Assembly (NCBI RefSeq): GCF_001591505.1
Contig: NZ_BCVA01000004.1
Location: 186,001 to 250,000 of the forward strand
DNA length: 64,000 nt
Reading direction: 5' to 3'
From: Neobacillus niacini NBRC 15566
GTDB taxonomy: Bacteria; Bacillota; Bacilli; Bacillales; Cytobacillaceae
Shown here: piece by piece, positions 43,615 through 53,039 of the stretch
Layout: each line of letters begins with the position of its first letter
How positions within the stretch are numbered: the first letter of the stretch is position 1
Translations under genes and position numbers: made by a program
The notes under the pieces: generated by a model
What the model was told of the DNA's origin: nothing
What the model saw: the letters and a program-made list of their open reading frames with translations, nothing else
The model's database searches: none

Positions 43615-45108
43615 ATGGTTAAAGACTCGAAAGCAAGAATTCAAAAGGGAAAGATCCTGTCATTTGTTCCGACTGGAGAATATTATTTCACGAAGGGTAT
43701 TAAGGCATACCATCGCCGTGACTTTAAAAAAGCTAAAAAATATCTTGAGCGGGCGATGCAGCTGGAGCCGGGTGAACCGATGATTACCTGTCAGCTTGCT
43801 ATAGTTTCAACAGAACTTGGTGAGTTCGAAAATTCTAATCGACTCTTGCATTTAATCCTTGAAGATCTTGATGAAGATATGGCAGAATGTCACTATTTTT
43901 TAGCAAATAATTATGCCCATATGGGTTTCTTTAAAGATGCATATCATCATGCCAATATGTATTTAGAATTGGACCCAAACGGGGATTTTTATGAAGATAC
44001 TCACGACCTTCTAGAACTTCTGTCGTTCGAGGCGGAGGGATTAGAAGATGAGCTTTATGAACAGGATGATCTTATCATAAAGCAAGAGCAGGCTCGAGAT
44101 TTATTGGAATCAGGTTATTTTCCGAAAGCCATCGAACTATTGAATGATGTTGTGGAAGCATATCCGGAGTACTGGTCAGCCTATAATAACTTAGCTCTTG
44201 CATATTTTTATTTAGGTAAAACAAAAAAAGCAGAATCCATTCTTGATGATGTGTTAGAAAGAAATCCTGGAAATCTGCATGCATTGTGTAATCGGCTAGT
44301 GTTTGCCCATTACCAAGGTAAAATCAAAGCTGTCTCACCTTTAATGGATTCACTAAAGAAAATTCAGCCTATGCTCATTGACCATCAATTTAAGCTTGGG
44401 GCAACCTTTGCGTTAATTGGTGAGTTTGAGTCAGCATACTTTTGGCTAAAAAAGCTTTATAAAAACGGTTTTGATGGTGACGGTCCTTTTTATTATTGGC
44501 TATCCTACTCGGCTTATTATACAGGCCGTGAAAACTTTGCGAGAAACATTTGGAAAGTTGTCCTTGAGTATACCCCTGATAAGGAAGGGTTTGAACCGTG
44601 GAATTTGGAAAAGCCGATTGCAAATGGATTTGAAAATCACTCAGGGTCAATTTTTCAAAAGTTAGAAAGTGATTATCTGGAGGAACGATTATTTGCCTTA
44701 TTCCTTGCCTCGGTTTCAGGGAAAGTCGAAGAGATCTTTACATCTAAACGTTTTTACCAAAATCAAAAGCTTTCTATTATGGAACAAAATTATGTCTCTT
44801 CTCTAAAAACAGGCACTCCTTCTGCTATTCTAGACGCTAAGGAAATTGCCGAGGTCCTTTATGAAAAGCATCAACCAATCGGAACGGTTGAGTCAGGTTT
44901 ATATTTAATGTGGTTTTCTGTTTTTGTAGAATTGTCTAAGGCTGGGATTAACTTGAATAACAAACGAGCTTGGGCAGGTGCAATGGAATATGTCTGGTAT
45001 AAGGCAAGCAATGAAAAGGTCTCACAGCAAGAAATTGCGAAACGCTACGATATCTCACCAGCCACCATTGGTAAATATGTGAAAATAGTAACTCAACATC
45101 TAAATTAA
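43615..45108 (+). CDS. yvcD: Tetratricopeptide-repeat protein YvcD with a C-terminal HTH
   Basis: A 497-residue cytoplasmic protein. Several TPR-like helical pairs run through residues 15-360 (YYFTKGIKAYHRRDFKKAKKYLERAMQLEPG, AYNNLALAYFYLGKTKKAESILDDVLERNPG-type periodicity). The last 35 residues (VSQQEIAKRYDISPATIGKYVKIV) form a helix-turn-helix. Start ATG 43615 is preceded by GGAGGT (43605-43610); ATG 43603 overlaps that site. It sits between the his operon and trxB as in B. subtilis. TPRs suggest protein contacts and the HTH suggests DNA or RNA contact. Function is unknown. Confidence 0.85.
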   Translation: MVKDSKARIQKGKILSFVPTGEYYFTKGIKAYHRRDFKKAKKYLERAMQLEPGEPMITCQLAIVSTELGEFENSNRLLHLILEDLDEDMAECHYFLANNYAHMGFFKDAYHHANMYLELDPNGDFYEDTHDLLELLSFEAEGLEDELYEQDDLIIKQEQARDLLESGYFPKAIELLNDVVEAYPEYWSAYNNLALAYFYLGKTKKAESILDDVLERNPGNLHALCNRLVFAHYQGKIKAVSPLMDSLKKIQPMLIDHQFKLGATFALIGEFESAYFWLKKLYKNGFDGDGPFYYWLSYSAYYTGRENFARNIWKVVLEYTPDKEGFEPWNLEKPIANGFENHSGSIFQKLESDYLEERLFALFLASVSGKVEEIFTSKRFYQNQKLSIMEQNYVSSLKTGTPSAILDAKEIAEVLYEKHQPIGTVESGLYLMWFSVFVELSKAGINLNNKRAWAGAMEYVWYKASNEKVSQQEIAKRYDISPATIGKYVKIVTQHLN

Positions 45109-45113
45109 TGTCT

Positions 45114-45135
45114 AAAAGAGGCTGCTCCTCTTTTT
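45114..45135 (+). terminator. Terminator of yvcD (first hairpin)
   Basis: Stem AAAAGAGG / CCTCTTTT (45114-45121 with 45127-45134) followed by T. Confidence 0.75.
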
Positions 45136-45170
45136 ATTGAGCAGATTTTTGGACTATATAGCAATTGTTT

Positions 45171-45214
45171 AATACGATTAAGTAGGTAATACTAAACTTA
45201 ATCGTATTTTTTTA
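45171..45214 (+). terminator. Second terminator before trxB
   Basis: Stem AATACGATTAAGT / ACTTAATCGTATT (45171-45183 with 45196-45208), 12-nt loop, then T6. Confidence 0.85.
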
Positions 45215-45226
45215 TAATTTTATATC

Positions 45227-45331
45227 TGGCTGCAGCGCCTAAGGGCTCGGGGTTATAAGCTTTGCTTGTCTTATGGCTGTCGCTCCAAGGGAAAAATGAA
45301 CTTCTTTTTCCCCTGAGCAAGGCGCTTCCGC
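45227..45331 (+). repeat. Foldable repeat element upstream of trxB
   Basis: About 105 bases, more GC-rich than its surroundings. Nested pairings: AGCGCCT (45234-45240) with AGGCGCT (45320-45326); CTCGGGG (45246-45252) with CCCCTGAG (45310-45317, one bulge); AAGC / GCTT (45257-45267); GGGAAAAA / TTTTTCCC (45289-45296 with 45305-45312). No reading frame. A shortened relative occurs at 46602-46634. It resembles an intergenic repeat I have seen in Bacillus genomes (core AGCGCC...AAGGCGCTTCCGC); family identity is from memory. Confidence 0.65.
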
Positions 45332-45348
45332 CTTTAAATAGGGAGTGA

Positions 45349-46305
<957 letters not shown>

Positions 46306-46419
46306 TTTTACAATTTCTTCATAATCGTAATCCGGTTTTAATTCTCTTGTAACAGTAGTGAAATATTAATAAGGTATGATGATAGTAAGAATTGACCCCC
46401 TTTAAAATATTCACTTGGT

Positions 46420-46450
46420 GCACAGGCTGAAAATGCCTGTGCTATTTTTT
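46420..46450 (+). terminator. Terminator downstream of trxB
   Basis: Stem GCACAGGC / GCCTGTGC (46420-46427 with 46435-46442), loop 7, then TATTTTTTT. The 114 bases between the trxB stop and this hairpin hold no gene. Confidence 0.85.
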
Positions 46451-46486
46451 TACATATTTTTAACAGAATAAAGAAATCTGATTTCG

Positions 46487-46515
46487 TTGTGACCGCTTAC
46501 CAAAAAGAGTATAAT
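46487..46515 (+). promoter_or_regulatory. SigA-type promoter of the yvcI-rapZ-yvcK-whiA-crh operon
   Basis: TTGTGA (46487-46492), 17-bp spacer, TATAAT (46510-46515). The predicted leader (about 125 bases) contains the truncated repeat copy. Confidence 0.8.
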
Positions 46516-46601
46516 AAAAAGAATAAATAAACGAGGTAATTTACTACTATGAATTTTTTTATATAGATAAGAAACAAAATATTTTACTTTGAGAATTGTT
46601 A

Positions 46602-46634
46602 AGCTCCGGCGACGAGGGCTTATGCTTTTCTTGT
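46602..46634 (+). repeat. Truncated copy of the trxB-upstream repeat
   Basis: AGCTCCGGCGACGAGGGCTT, then ATGCTTTTCTTGT, parallels the left part of the element at 45227-45331 (AGCGCC, GGGCT, ATAAGCTTTGCTTGT). The right half is missing, and the yvcI ribosome site begins directly after it. Confidence 0.5.
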
Positions 46635-46649
46635 TAGAGGGTGTTTGTT

Positions 46650-47108
46650 GTGCAGCGAGTCACCAATTGTGTACTAATTAGAGATAACCAAGCATTAATG
46701 TTAAAGAAACCGCGACGCGGCTGGTGGGTAGCACCGGGCGGCAAAATGGAGCCTGGAGAGTCAGTAAGAGATTCCTGTATTCGTGAGTTTCGGGAGGAAA
46801 CCGGAATCTACTTGAAAAATCCACAATTGAAGGGTATTTTTACTTTCATTATGAAAGAAAATGATCAAGTTTTATCCGAATGGATGATGTTTACTTTTTT
46901 AGCAACGGATTCTGATGGGATGCGTTTCGATGAATCGGATGAAGGTAAGCTTGAGTGGCAGCAGCTTGATCAATTAAAAAACCTGCCAATGGCAGCGGGA
47001 GACTATCATATTATCGATTATATGATTCATGGAAATGGGATAATTTACGGTACTTTTACTTACACCAAGGATTTCCAGTTAATCAGTTATCGATTAGATC
47101 CAAGTTAA
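46650..47108 (+). CDS. yvcI: Nudix hydrolase YvcI
   Basis: Nudix protein of 152 residues. The Nudix box GGKMEPGESVRDSCIREFREETG (read in two parts, G-x5-E and REFREETG) is intact near residues 34-56 and binds Mg for pyrophosphate hydrolysis of a nucleoside-diphosphate-linked compound. RVTNCVLIRDN and KPRRGWWVAPGG match B. subtilis YvcI closely. I prefer GTG 46650 (VQRVTNC) with AGAGGGTG at 46636-46643; GTG 46641 is an alternative but sits on that site. First gene of the operon; substrate unknown. Confidence 0.88.
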   Translation: MQRVTNCVLIRDNQALMLKKPRRGWWVAPGGKMEPGESVRDSCIREFREETGIYLKNPQLKGIFTFIMKENDQVLSEWMMFTFLATDSDGMRFDESDEGKLEWQQLDQLKNLPMAAGDYHIIDYMIHGNGIIYGTFTYTKDFQLISYRLDPS

Positions 47109-47126
47109 CTTGAGGGGGAAAATGAA

Positions 47127-48020
47127 ATGAGTACCGGTTCAACAAATGAAACACAAATGGTCATCATTACGGGGATGTCTGGAGCTGGAAAAACAGTTGC
47201 GATCCAAAGTTTAGAGGATTTAGGTTTTTTCTGTGTAGATAATCTGCCCCCAACTCTGCTTCCTAAATTTCTTGAACTTATGAAGGAATCTGGGAATAAA
47301 ATGAATAAAGTTGCTTTGGTTATGGATTTAAGAGGAAGAGAGTTCTTTGATCATTTGTTTAAAGCGCTTGATGACCTTGCAGAAACCTCATGGGTAAGCC
47401 CGCAAATCCTGTTCTTGGATGCAGACGATGCAACTTTAGTGCGAAGATATAAAGAAACAAGAAGATTTCATCCACTTGCACAATCTGGCTTGCCATTAGA
47501 GGGCATTAGGCTAGAGAGAGAGCTTCTTGATGAGTTAAAGGGAAGGGCCCAGATTATTTACAACACTTCACAAATGAAGCCGCGTGAATTACGTGAAAAG
47601 ATTATAACTGAATTTACTACAAATAAAAAATCAATTTTTACTGTCAATGTCATGTCATTTGGATTTAAGCATGGAATTCCAATCGATGCTGACCTCGTTT
47701 TTGATGTGCGTTTCCTGCCAAATCCTCACTATATCGATCACATGAGACCAAAAACAGGATTAGATGAAGAGGTTTCAAGCTATGTTTTAAAATGGAATGA
47801 AACGCATAAATTCATAGAGAAGGTCACAGATTTGTTAAGCTTTATGCTTCCGCATTATAAGCGGGAAGGCAAAGCGCAGCTTGTGATTGCGATAGGGTGT
47901 ACCGGAGGGCAGCACCGCTCCGTAACTCTGGCTGAATATCTTGCTAAATACTTTGAAAATGATTACAAAACATTCGTTTCACATCGTGACATTGAGAGGA
48001 GAAAGGATAAGACGACATGA
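47127..48020 (+). CDS. rapZ: RNase adapter protein RapZ (YvcJ)
   Basis: P-loop protein of 297 residues: Walker A GMSGAGKT at residues 16-23, [21 protein letters not shown], and the C-terminal signature [17 protein letters not shown] segment ([19 protein letters not shown]). In E. coli RapZ guides RNase E to GlmZ and binds glucosamine 6-phosphate; in B. subtilis YvcJ is a nucleotide-binding protein linked to competence. ATG 47127 follows GAGGGGG. It overlaps yvcK by 4 bases. Metabolite sensing here is inferred from family. Confidence 0.95.
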   Translation: MSTGSTNETQMVIITGMSGAGKTVAIQSLEDLGFFCVDNLPPTLLPKFLELMKESGNKMNKVALVMDLRGREFFDHLFKALDDLAETSWVSPQILFLDADDATLVRRYKETRRFHPLAQSGLPLEGIRLERELLDELKGRAQIIYNTSQMKPRELREKIITEFTTNKKSIFTVNVMSFGFKHGIPIDADLVFDVRFLPNPHYIDHMRPKTGLDEEVSSYVLKWNETHKFIEKVTDLLSFMLPHYKREGKAQLVIAIGCTGGQHRSVTLAEYLAKYFENDYKTFVSHRDIERRKDKTT

Positions 48021-48988
48021 GGGAGTTAGGACAGCCAAGAATCGTCATCATAGGCGGAGGAACAGGCTTGCCGGTTTTATTAAGAGGATTAAAACAGTAT
48101 CCAGTTGATATTACCGCCATTGTAACGGTTGCTGATGATGGCGGTAGTTCAGGAAGGCTCCGCGACGACCTGCAAATTCCACCGCCTGGGGATATCCGAA
48201 ATGTGTTAGCTGCACTATCCGATGTAGAACCGCTTGTGGAGGAGATGTTTCAACATCGTTTTAAGACCTCCAATGAGTTATCTGGACATTCACTTGGTAA
48301 TTTGATTTTAGCAGCGATGACATCGATTACCGGGAATTTTGTTCACGCCATTCAAGAAATGAGTAAAGTATTAAATGTTCGCGGCAAGGTTCTGCCAGCT
48401 GCTAATCAAAGTGTTGTTCTTCATGCAGAAATGGAGGATGGGACCATTGTTTCTGGTGAATCGAAAATTCCCTACTCAGGGAAAAAAATAAAAAGGGTTT
48501 TTTTAACACCAGAGGTTATCACTCCTTTGCCAGAATCCATACAAGCCATTAGACAAGCAGATCTAATTATAATTGGACCTGGAAGTTTATATACGAGTAT
48601 CCTGCCTAATCTTCTTGTACCGCGATTAGGTGAGGAGATTTGCCACTCTCAGGCCAAAAAGGTGTATATTTGTAATTTAATGACACAAGCGGGTGAAACG
48701 CACGGATACACGGCAAGTGACCATATAAAAGCTATTTATGAGCATATGACCTGTGCGTTTATGGATACGATTCTAGTGAACAATAAAGAAATTCCTGAAG
48801 ACATCCAGCTCCGCTATAATGAAGAGCTTGCAGACCCGGTCAATTATGATTTAGAACGCATCAATGAACTTGGAGTTGAAGTAGTTCACGCTGACATTGC
48901 TGTCCAAGAGAACGGGGCACTGAGACATGACCCGAAAAAAGTGGCGAAAATTTTATATAATTTGCTTTTAGATGAAACCAAACAGTGA
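48017..48988 (+). CDS. yvcK: Gluconeogenesis factor YvcK
   Basis: A CofD-like protein of 323 residues with the N-terminal [14 protein letters not shown] loop, [27 protein letters not shown], and [18 protein letters not shown]. In B. subtilis YvcK is needed for growth on Krebs-cycle carbon sources and for proper PBP1/MreB localisation, binding UDP-sugars. It starts at ATG 48017 in a 4-base overlap with rapZ and is followed by whiA after 45 bases. Confidence 0.95.
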   Translation: MRELGQPRIVIIGGGTGLPVLLRGLKQYPVDITAIVTVADDGGSSGRLRDDLQIPPPGDIRNVLAALSDVEPLVEEMFQHRFKTSNELSGHSLGNLILAAMTSITGNFVHAIQEMSKVLNVRGKVLPAANQSVVLHAEMEDGTIVSGESKIPYSGKKIKRVFLTPEVITPLPESIQAIRQADLIIIGPGSLYTSILPNLLVPRLGEEICHSQAKKVYICNLMTQAGETHGYTASDHIKAIYEHMTCAFMDTILVNNKEIPEDIQLRYNEELADPVNYDLERINELGVEVVHADIAVQENGALRHDPKKVAKILYNLLLDETKQ

Positions 48989-49033
48989 TATGAAGCGTAA
49001 ATAATAATGCCTGTGCAAAAAGGGGGTGAAGGG

Positions 49034-49984
49034 ATGTCTTTCGCTTCGGAAACGAAAAAAGAATTAACAAATTTGGAAATAAAGCCATGCTGCACGCAAG
49101 CGGAACTTTCCGCGCTCATAAGAATGAATGGTTCAATGTCATTTTCGAACCGTAAGTTAATTGTTGATATTCAGACTGAAAATGCGGCCATCGCTCGAAG
49201 GATTTATACGTTAATTAAAAAGAGCTATGATGTTCCAGTGGAACTGCTGGTTCGAAAAAAAATGAGATTAAAAAAGAACAATGTTTACATTGTTCGTTTG
49301 TCGCAACGAGCTAAGGAAATACTAGAGGATATGAAAATCCTTGGTGAAGGATTTACCTTCATCCATGATATAGCTAGTGATCTGGTGAAAAAGAAATGTT
49401 GTAAACGTTCTTATTTACGTGGGGCGTTTCTAGCTGGAGGTTCGGTGAATAATCCGGAAACTTCCTCGTATCATTTGGAAATTGCTTCACTATACAAGGA
49501 GCATAATGATTCCCTGTGTGAATTAATGAATAAATTTGGACTCAATAGCAAGACACTTGAGCGAAAAAAAGGCTATATTACTTACTTAAAAGAAGCAGAA
49601 AAAATTACCGAGTATCTAAATATTATTGGTGCAGTCAATGCTCTTCTTCGCTTTGAAGATGTGCGGATTGTAAGAGATATGCGAAATTCGGTTAATCGTC
49701 TTGTTAATTGTGAAACTGCGAACTTAAATAAAACGATTGGTGCTTCAATCCGGCAGGTTGAAAATATTCGCTATATTAACGATACGGTTGGATTGCACAT
49801 CTTACCAGAAAAGTTAAGAGAGATCGCGGAACTCCGTCTCCATTATACCGATGTAACCTTAAAGGAATTAGGAGAGATGGTTTCCGGTGGTATAATTAGT
49901 AAATCTGGAATTAATCATCGGTTAAGAAAAATAGATGAAATTGCTGAAAAATTACGGATTGGTGATTTGGCTCAAAGAAAATAG
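49034..49984 (+). CDS. whiA: DNA-binding protein WhiA
   Basis: WhiA (316 residues) fuses an N-terminal LAGLIDADG-like fold ([19 protein letters not shown]) with a C-terminal helix-turn-helix ([34 protein letters not shown]). In Bacillus it affects division and chromosome segregation; in Streptomyces it controls sporulation septation. The frame opens at 49007, but AGGGGGTG (49021-49028) sets ATG 49034 ([15 protein letters not shown]), matching B. subtilis. crh follows by 26 bases. Confidence 0.96.
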   Translation: MSFASETKKELTNLEIKPCCTQAELSALIRMNGSMSFSNRKLIVDIQTENAAIARRIYTLIKKSYDVPVELLVRKKMRLKKNNVYIVRLSQRAKEILEDMKILGEGFTFIHDIASDLVKKKCCKRSYLRGAFLAGGSVNNPETSSYHLEIASLYKEHNDSLCELMNKFGLNSKTLERKKGYITYLKEAEKITEYLNIIGAVNALLRFEDVRIVRDMRNSVNRLVNCETANLNKTIGASIRQVENIRYINDTVGLHILPEKLREIAELRLHYTDVTLKELGEMVSGGIISKSGINHRLRKIDEIAEKLRIGDLAQRK

Positions 49985-50010
49985 AGGAAAACATAAGGAG
50001 GATTTTTGTA

Positions 50011-50268
50011 ATGGTAGAGAAACAAGTGGAAGTTAAATTGAAAACGGGTCTTCAAGCACGGCCAGCAGCATTATTTGTTCAGGAAGCGAACCGTTTTTCA
50101 GCGGATATTTTTTTAGAGAAAGATGGTAAAAAGGTTAATGCCAAGAGTATTATGGGGCTTATGAGCCTAGCTGTCGGTTCAGGCGTTTTAGTTAATATTG
50201 TTGCTGACGGTGATGATGAAGAAAAAGCCATTGATGCATTGTCTACTTTTGTTCAAAATGAACATTAA
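50011..50268 (+). CDS. crh: HPr-like catabolite repression protein Crh
   Basis: Crh is an 85-residue paralogue of HPr. It keeps the regulatory Ser46 (NAKSIMGLMSL) that HprK phosphorylates, but has Gln at position 15 (TGLQARPA) in place of the phosphotransfer His, so it cannot carry sugar phosphotransfer. Crh-Ser-P is a corepressor for CcpA at cre sites, such as the one at 14903-14916. ATG 50011 follows AAGGAGG. It ends the yvcI operon. Confidence 0.97.
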   Translation: MVEKQVEVKLKTGLQARPAALFVQEANRFSADIFLEKDGKKVNAKSIMGLMSLAVGSGVLVNIVADGDDEEKAIDALSTFVQNEH

Positions 50269-50282
50269 AATAACATTAACAT

Positions 50283-50319
50283 AAAAAGAGTTTGACCTAA
50301 AATCGGTCAAACTCTTTTT
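50283..50319. terminator. Bidirectional terminator between crh and clpP
   Basis: Perfect 15-bp stem AAAAAGAGTTTGACC / GGTCAAACTCTTTTT (50283-50297 with 50305-50319). A and T tracts on both sides serve both convergent genes. Confidence 0.92.
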
Positions 50320-50323
50320 GTTA

Positions 50324-50929
50324 TTACTTATCTTTTTTATCTTCTTTAAGGCTTCTTGTGATGATATGGTCAACGAGGCCGTATTCTTTTGCTCTTTCAG
50401 CTGTCATGAAGTTATCGCGGTCAGTATCCTTTTGGATGACTTCTAGCGGCTGGCCAGTGCGCTCTGCTAAGATTCCATTCAATTTCTCACGAAGGAATAA
50501 AATACGCTTAGCGGCAATTTCAATCTCGGTTGCCTGCCCTTGTGCGCCGCCTAATGGCTGATGAATCATAACTTCAGCATTTGGAAGGGCATAACGCTTA
50601 CCTTTTGTACCTGCAGCAAGTAGGAAAGCACCCATTGAAGCTGCCATACCAATACAAATAGTTTGAACATCTGGCTTAATGAACTGCATAGTGTCATAAA
50701 TGGCCATACCTGCAGTAATACTTCCGCCAGGGCTGTTAATATAAATGGATATATCCTTTTCAGGGTTTTCTGCCTCAAGGAATAACAATTGTGCTACAAT
50801 GCTATTAGCCACATGATCATCAATCCCACTGCCAAGCATAATAATACGGTCTTTTAAGAGACGAGAATAAATGTCGTATGCTCTTTCTCCGCGGTTTGTT
50901 TGTTCAATAACTGTAGGAATCAAATTCAT
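50324..50929 (-). CDS. clpP: ATP-dependent Clp protease proteolytic subunit
   Basis: ClpP forms the 14-mer proteolytic chamber used with ClpC, ClpX and ClpE for quality control, competence, stress and sporulation. The 201-residue product has the catalytic Ser in [11 protein letters not shown], His in [12 protein letters not shown], and Asp in KDTDRDNFM. The ATG at 50929 has GAGGAGG upstream on the minus strand. A CtsR operator overlaps its -35, so it belongs to the CtsR heat-shock regulon. Confidence 0.98.
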   Translation of the reverse strand: MNLIPTVIEQTNRGERAYDIYSRLLKDRIIMLGSGIDDHVANSIVAQLLFLEAENPEKDISIYINSPGGSITAGMAIYDTMQFIKPDVQTICIGMAASMGAFLLAAGTKGKRYALPNAEVMIHQPLGGAQGQATEIEIAAKRILFLREKLNGILAERTGQPLEVIQKDTDRDNFMTAERAKEYGLVDHIITRSLKEDKKDK

Positions 50930-50974
50930 TTTTCTTCCTCCTCTAAGTATAAAAGATTTTAATATGTATAGTTA

Positions 50975-51004
50975 ATGATACACTGATGGTCAATTAAGGT
51001 CAAA
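50975..51004 (-). promoter_or_regulatory. clpP promoter with CtsR operator
   Basis: On the minus strand TTGACC (50998-51003), 17-bp spacer, TATCAT (50975-50980). On the plus strand GGTCAAT-TAA-GGTCAAA (50988-51004) is the CtsR direct heptad repeat with its 3-base gap, overlapping the -35. Confidence 0.9.
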
Positions 51005-51081
51005 CAATTCGCTTTATATTTGTTCGACATCTTTCCCTAACTCATCATAACCATTTGGCTAATTTTTAAACCTATTCTAGC

Positions 51082-51110
51082 TTGCAAAGTTTCACGAATT
51101 GGAATATAAT
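51082..51110 (+). promoter_or_regulatory. Promoter of the tRNA-Arg gene
   Basis: TTGCAA (51082-51087), 17-bp spacer, TATAAT (51105-51110), 17 bases before the mature 5' end. Confidence 0.8.
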
Positions 51111-51127
51111 ATGTTAGTCGCATATAT

Positions 51128-51199
51128 GCGCTCGTGGTGCAACGGATAGCACGTAAGATTCCGGTTCTTAAAATGGGGGTTCGATTCCCTCCGAGCGCG
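51128..51199 (+). tRNA. tRNA-Arg (anticodon CCG)
   Basis: A 72-base cloverleaf: acceptor GCGCTCG (51128-51134) with CGAGCGC (51192-51198) and discriminator G; D stem GTGC / GCAC with an 8-base loop; anticodon stem TAAGA / TCTTA around loop TTCCGGT, giving anticodon CCG (51161-51163) that reads CGG; T arm GGGGG-TTCGATT-CCCTC. CCA is not encoded and must be added. Single gene with its own promoter and terminator. Confidence 0.93.
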
Positions 51200-51205
51200 T
51201 CTTCA

Positions 51206-51238
51206 AACCTCTTGTTACTAGGTAACAGGAGGTTTTTT
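51206..51238 (+). terminator. Terminator of the tRNA-Arg gene
   Basis: Stem AACCTCTTGTTAC / GTAACAGGAGGTT (51206-51218 with 51222-51234, one G-T pair), then T. Confidence 0.9.
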
Positions 51239-51309
51239 ATTTCTGACAGTTAATAACCATACACGAATTCTCCATCTTCATGTAAAATAGAGCAAGGGGG
51301 GAATTAGTA

Positions 51310-52635
51310 ATGGATTTAAAAGCAGGATTATGGCAGCAGCAATCATTAAAATTGGCAATGACGCAGGAACTAACTCAGGCAATTGCGCTCTTGCAATATT
51401 CAGCACAAGAGCTTTCAGCATTTTTAGAAAACAAAGCACTTGAAAATCCCCTACTTCAGGTTGAGAATAAACATATTCAGCCTATTAACCCATTAATAGA
51501 TCGTAATCGGCGGAAACACACAAAAAATACGGAAAACGATTGGATTGAGCAAATTGCAGCCAAGTCATCTTCAAGTGAAGATCAGCTGCTAAATCAGCTT
51601 AATCTCCGTAAATACTCTAGTAATCAACTAAAAGTAATTAAACACTTGATTCAGAACCTCGATGTAAACGGATACTTAACCTCTGAGCCTGAGGAAATCG
51701 CAGAAAAATTAGGTGTCCACATAGAACTGGTTGAAGAGAGCATTATTGTGATTCAGACCTTGGAACCAGCTGGAATCGGGGCTAGGAATCTTCAAGAATG
51801 TTTATTAATTCAGCTCGAGCGGGAGAACCTAAAGGATGATTTGGCGTTAATAATTCTTTCTCACTACTTCGTTCCATTTGCTGAAAAGAAATGGAAGCAG
51901 ATAGCAAAGGAACTACAAATCCCTTTACAGAAAATCCAAGAAATATTTGATACGGTACAGCAGCTGAACCCACGTCCTGGTGCACTTTTAGAGCAGGATA
52001 ACGCTTCCTACATTATCCCTGATGCCATTGTAGAACGTTTTGGGGATGGATATTCTGTCAGGCTTTGTGATGACATTCTTCCGAAAATAAGTTTTAATGA
52101 TCATTATTATCAAAAACTGACTACTACGAAGGATGCTCAGGTAAGCCGCTTTTTGCAGGATAAAGTACAAGATTATCAATGGATCATGAAAAGTATAGAG
52201 CAGCGGAAGGAAACTTTAACGAGGGTTGTCAGTAAAATTGTGGAAAAACAAACTCGTTTCTTCGAACATGGTAAAGAATACTTAGTTCCTATGACCATGA
52301 AGGAAGTCGCGGGAGAACTTGATATTCATGAATCAACGGTCAGCCGTGCAGTGAAAGAAAAATATGTGCAAACTCCGATAGGTACCTTTCCGCTGAAGTC
52401 GTTCTTTACCAGCACCATTCAAACGGTATCAAATGAAAGCACCTCCTCGAGTCAGGTTAAAAATGAAATCGCTTCAATGGTTAAAAGTGAGGATAAACAA
52501 CATCCATTATCGGATCAGGATATTGTTGAGAAGCTGAAGACAATTCAGGGAATCGTTGTGTCTAGAAGAACAGTGGCAAAGTATCGAGACCAACTGGGGA
52601 TTCCATCTTCATCTAAGAGAAAAAGATTTGATTGA
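51310..52635 (+). CDS. rpoN: RNA polymerase sigma-54 factor (SigL)
   Basis: Sigma-54 of 441 residues. Region I at the N-terminus is Gln/Leu-rich (LKLAMTQELTQAIALLQYSAQELSAFL) and contacts enhancer-binding activators; the core-binding region follows at about 70-250; the DNA-binding part holds an HTH (TMKEVAGELDIHESTVSRAV) and the RpoN box SRRTVAKYRDQLGIPSSSKRKR at the end. ATG 51310 follows AAGGGGGG. In B. subtilis SigL drives levanase, arginine, acetoin and cold-adaptation genes. The gene overlaps nothing; a small thioredoxin-like gene follows after 13 bases. Called sigL in Bacillus. Confidence 0.96.
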   Translation: MDLKAGLWQQQSLKLAMTQELTQAIALLQYSAQELSAFLENKALENPLLQVENKHIQPINPLIDRNRRKHTKNTENDWIEQIAAKSSSSEDQLLNQLNLRKYSSNQLKVIKHLIQNLDVNGYLTSEPEEIAEKLGVHIELVEESIIVIQTLEPAGIGARNLQECLLIQLERENLKDDLALIILSHYFVPFAEKKWKQIAKELQIPLQKIQEIFDTVQQLNPRPGALLEQDNASYIIPDAIVERFGDGYSVRLCDDILPKISFNDHYYQKLTTTKDAQVSRFLQDKVQDYQWIMKSIEQRKETLTRVVSKIVEKQTRFFEHGKEYLVPMTMKEVAGELDIHESTVSRAVKEKYVQTPIGTFPLKSFFTSTIQTVSNESTSSSQVKNEIASMVKSEDKQHPLSDQDIVEKLKTIQGIVVSRRTVAKYRDQLGIPSSSKRKRFD

Positions 52636-52648
52636 AAGGATACAAACG

Positions 52649-52906
52649 ATGACGCAAACAATGATCACCCTTTATACTAGACAACGCTGTTCACTATGTG
52701 AAAAAGCAAAAATGGCCATCCTTGAGCTTAAGGAAGACTGGAATTTTACACTAGAAGAAATTGATATTGATTCAAGTGATGAGTTAACGGAATTATACGG
52801 AATCATGATTCCGGTGGTTCAGATTGACGGGGAAGAAGTAGCCTTTGGAATTATTAACAAAAATGACATAAGTAAACGTTTGCAAGAAAAAACTGAAAAC
52901 TTTTAG
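52649..52906 (+). CDS. Glutaredoxin-like thiol protein
   Basis: An 85-residue thioredoxin-fold protein with an N-terminal CSLC redox motif (YTRQRCSLCEKAKMAI), a central acidic strand (FTLEEIDIDSS) and the cis-Pro segment (GIMIPVVQIDGEEVAFG). It looks like the glutaredoxin family (DUF836). ATG 52649 follows GAAAGG; a longer frame opening at 52556 lies within rpoN. Probably transcribed with rpoN. The role in thiol redox is inferred from the fold; no specific substrate is known. Confidence 0.82.
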   Translation: MTQTMITLYTRQRCSLCEKAKMAILELKEDWNFTLEEIDIDSSDELTELYGIMIPVVQIDGEEVAFGIINKNDISKRLQEKTENF

Positions 52907-52907
52907 G

Positions 52908-52936
52908 TTGAAATAGGTTTTCACTCCTGTTAGAAT
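52908..52936 (+). promoter_or_regulatory. Promoter of the cggR-gapA glycolytic operon
   Basis: TTGAAA (52908-52913), 17-bp spacer, TG-n-TAGAAT (-10 at 52931-52936), so an extended -10. It starts 2 bases after the glutaredoxin stop codon. The start site would be near 52943. Confidence 0.75.
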
Positions 52937-52973
52937 GAAAAATGTTAGCAGGGGTGATTTTTTTTCGATGGAG

Positions 52974-53009
52974 TGGGACATAATTTGTCTAGGGTGGACA
53001 TTTTATGAC
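52974..53009 (+). promoter_or_regulatory. CggR operator
   Basis: Direct repeat of half-sites: TGGGAC-N6-TGTC (52974-52989), a 4-base gap, then GTGGAC-N6-TGAC (52994-53009). Spacing equals the B. subtilis CggR operator (CGGGAC-N6-TGTC twice, N4 apart). It lies about 30 bases downstream of the predicted start, fitting the elongation-block mode known for CggR. Confidence 0.9.
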
Positions 53010-53039
53010 CAGTTACATATAATAAAGGAGCAGGACATT

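Noticed and set aside
46549..46566. Five-codon frame MNFFI in the yvcI leader
   Set aside because: Weak ribosome site and no known parallel; more likely chance in AT-rich DNA.
51128..51238. tRNA-Arg as an attachment site of an integrated island
   Set aside because: No integrase and no duplicated tRNA end nearby; flanking genes clpP and rpoN are core.
52556..52648. N-terminal extension of the glutaredoxin-like gene overlapping rpoN
   Set aside because: It would lie in the RpoN-box coding end and lacks a ribosome site; the thioredoxin fold begins at the ATG near 52649.
53018..53023. TATAAT with TGGACA 17 bases upstream as the cggR promoter
   Set aside because: Its start site would fall on the cggR ribosome site, leaving almost no leader. 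The promoter at 52908-52936 places the CggR operator downstream as in B. subtilis.
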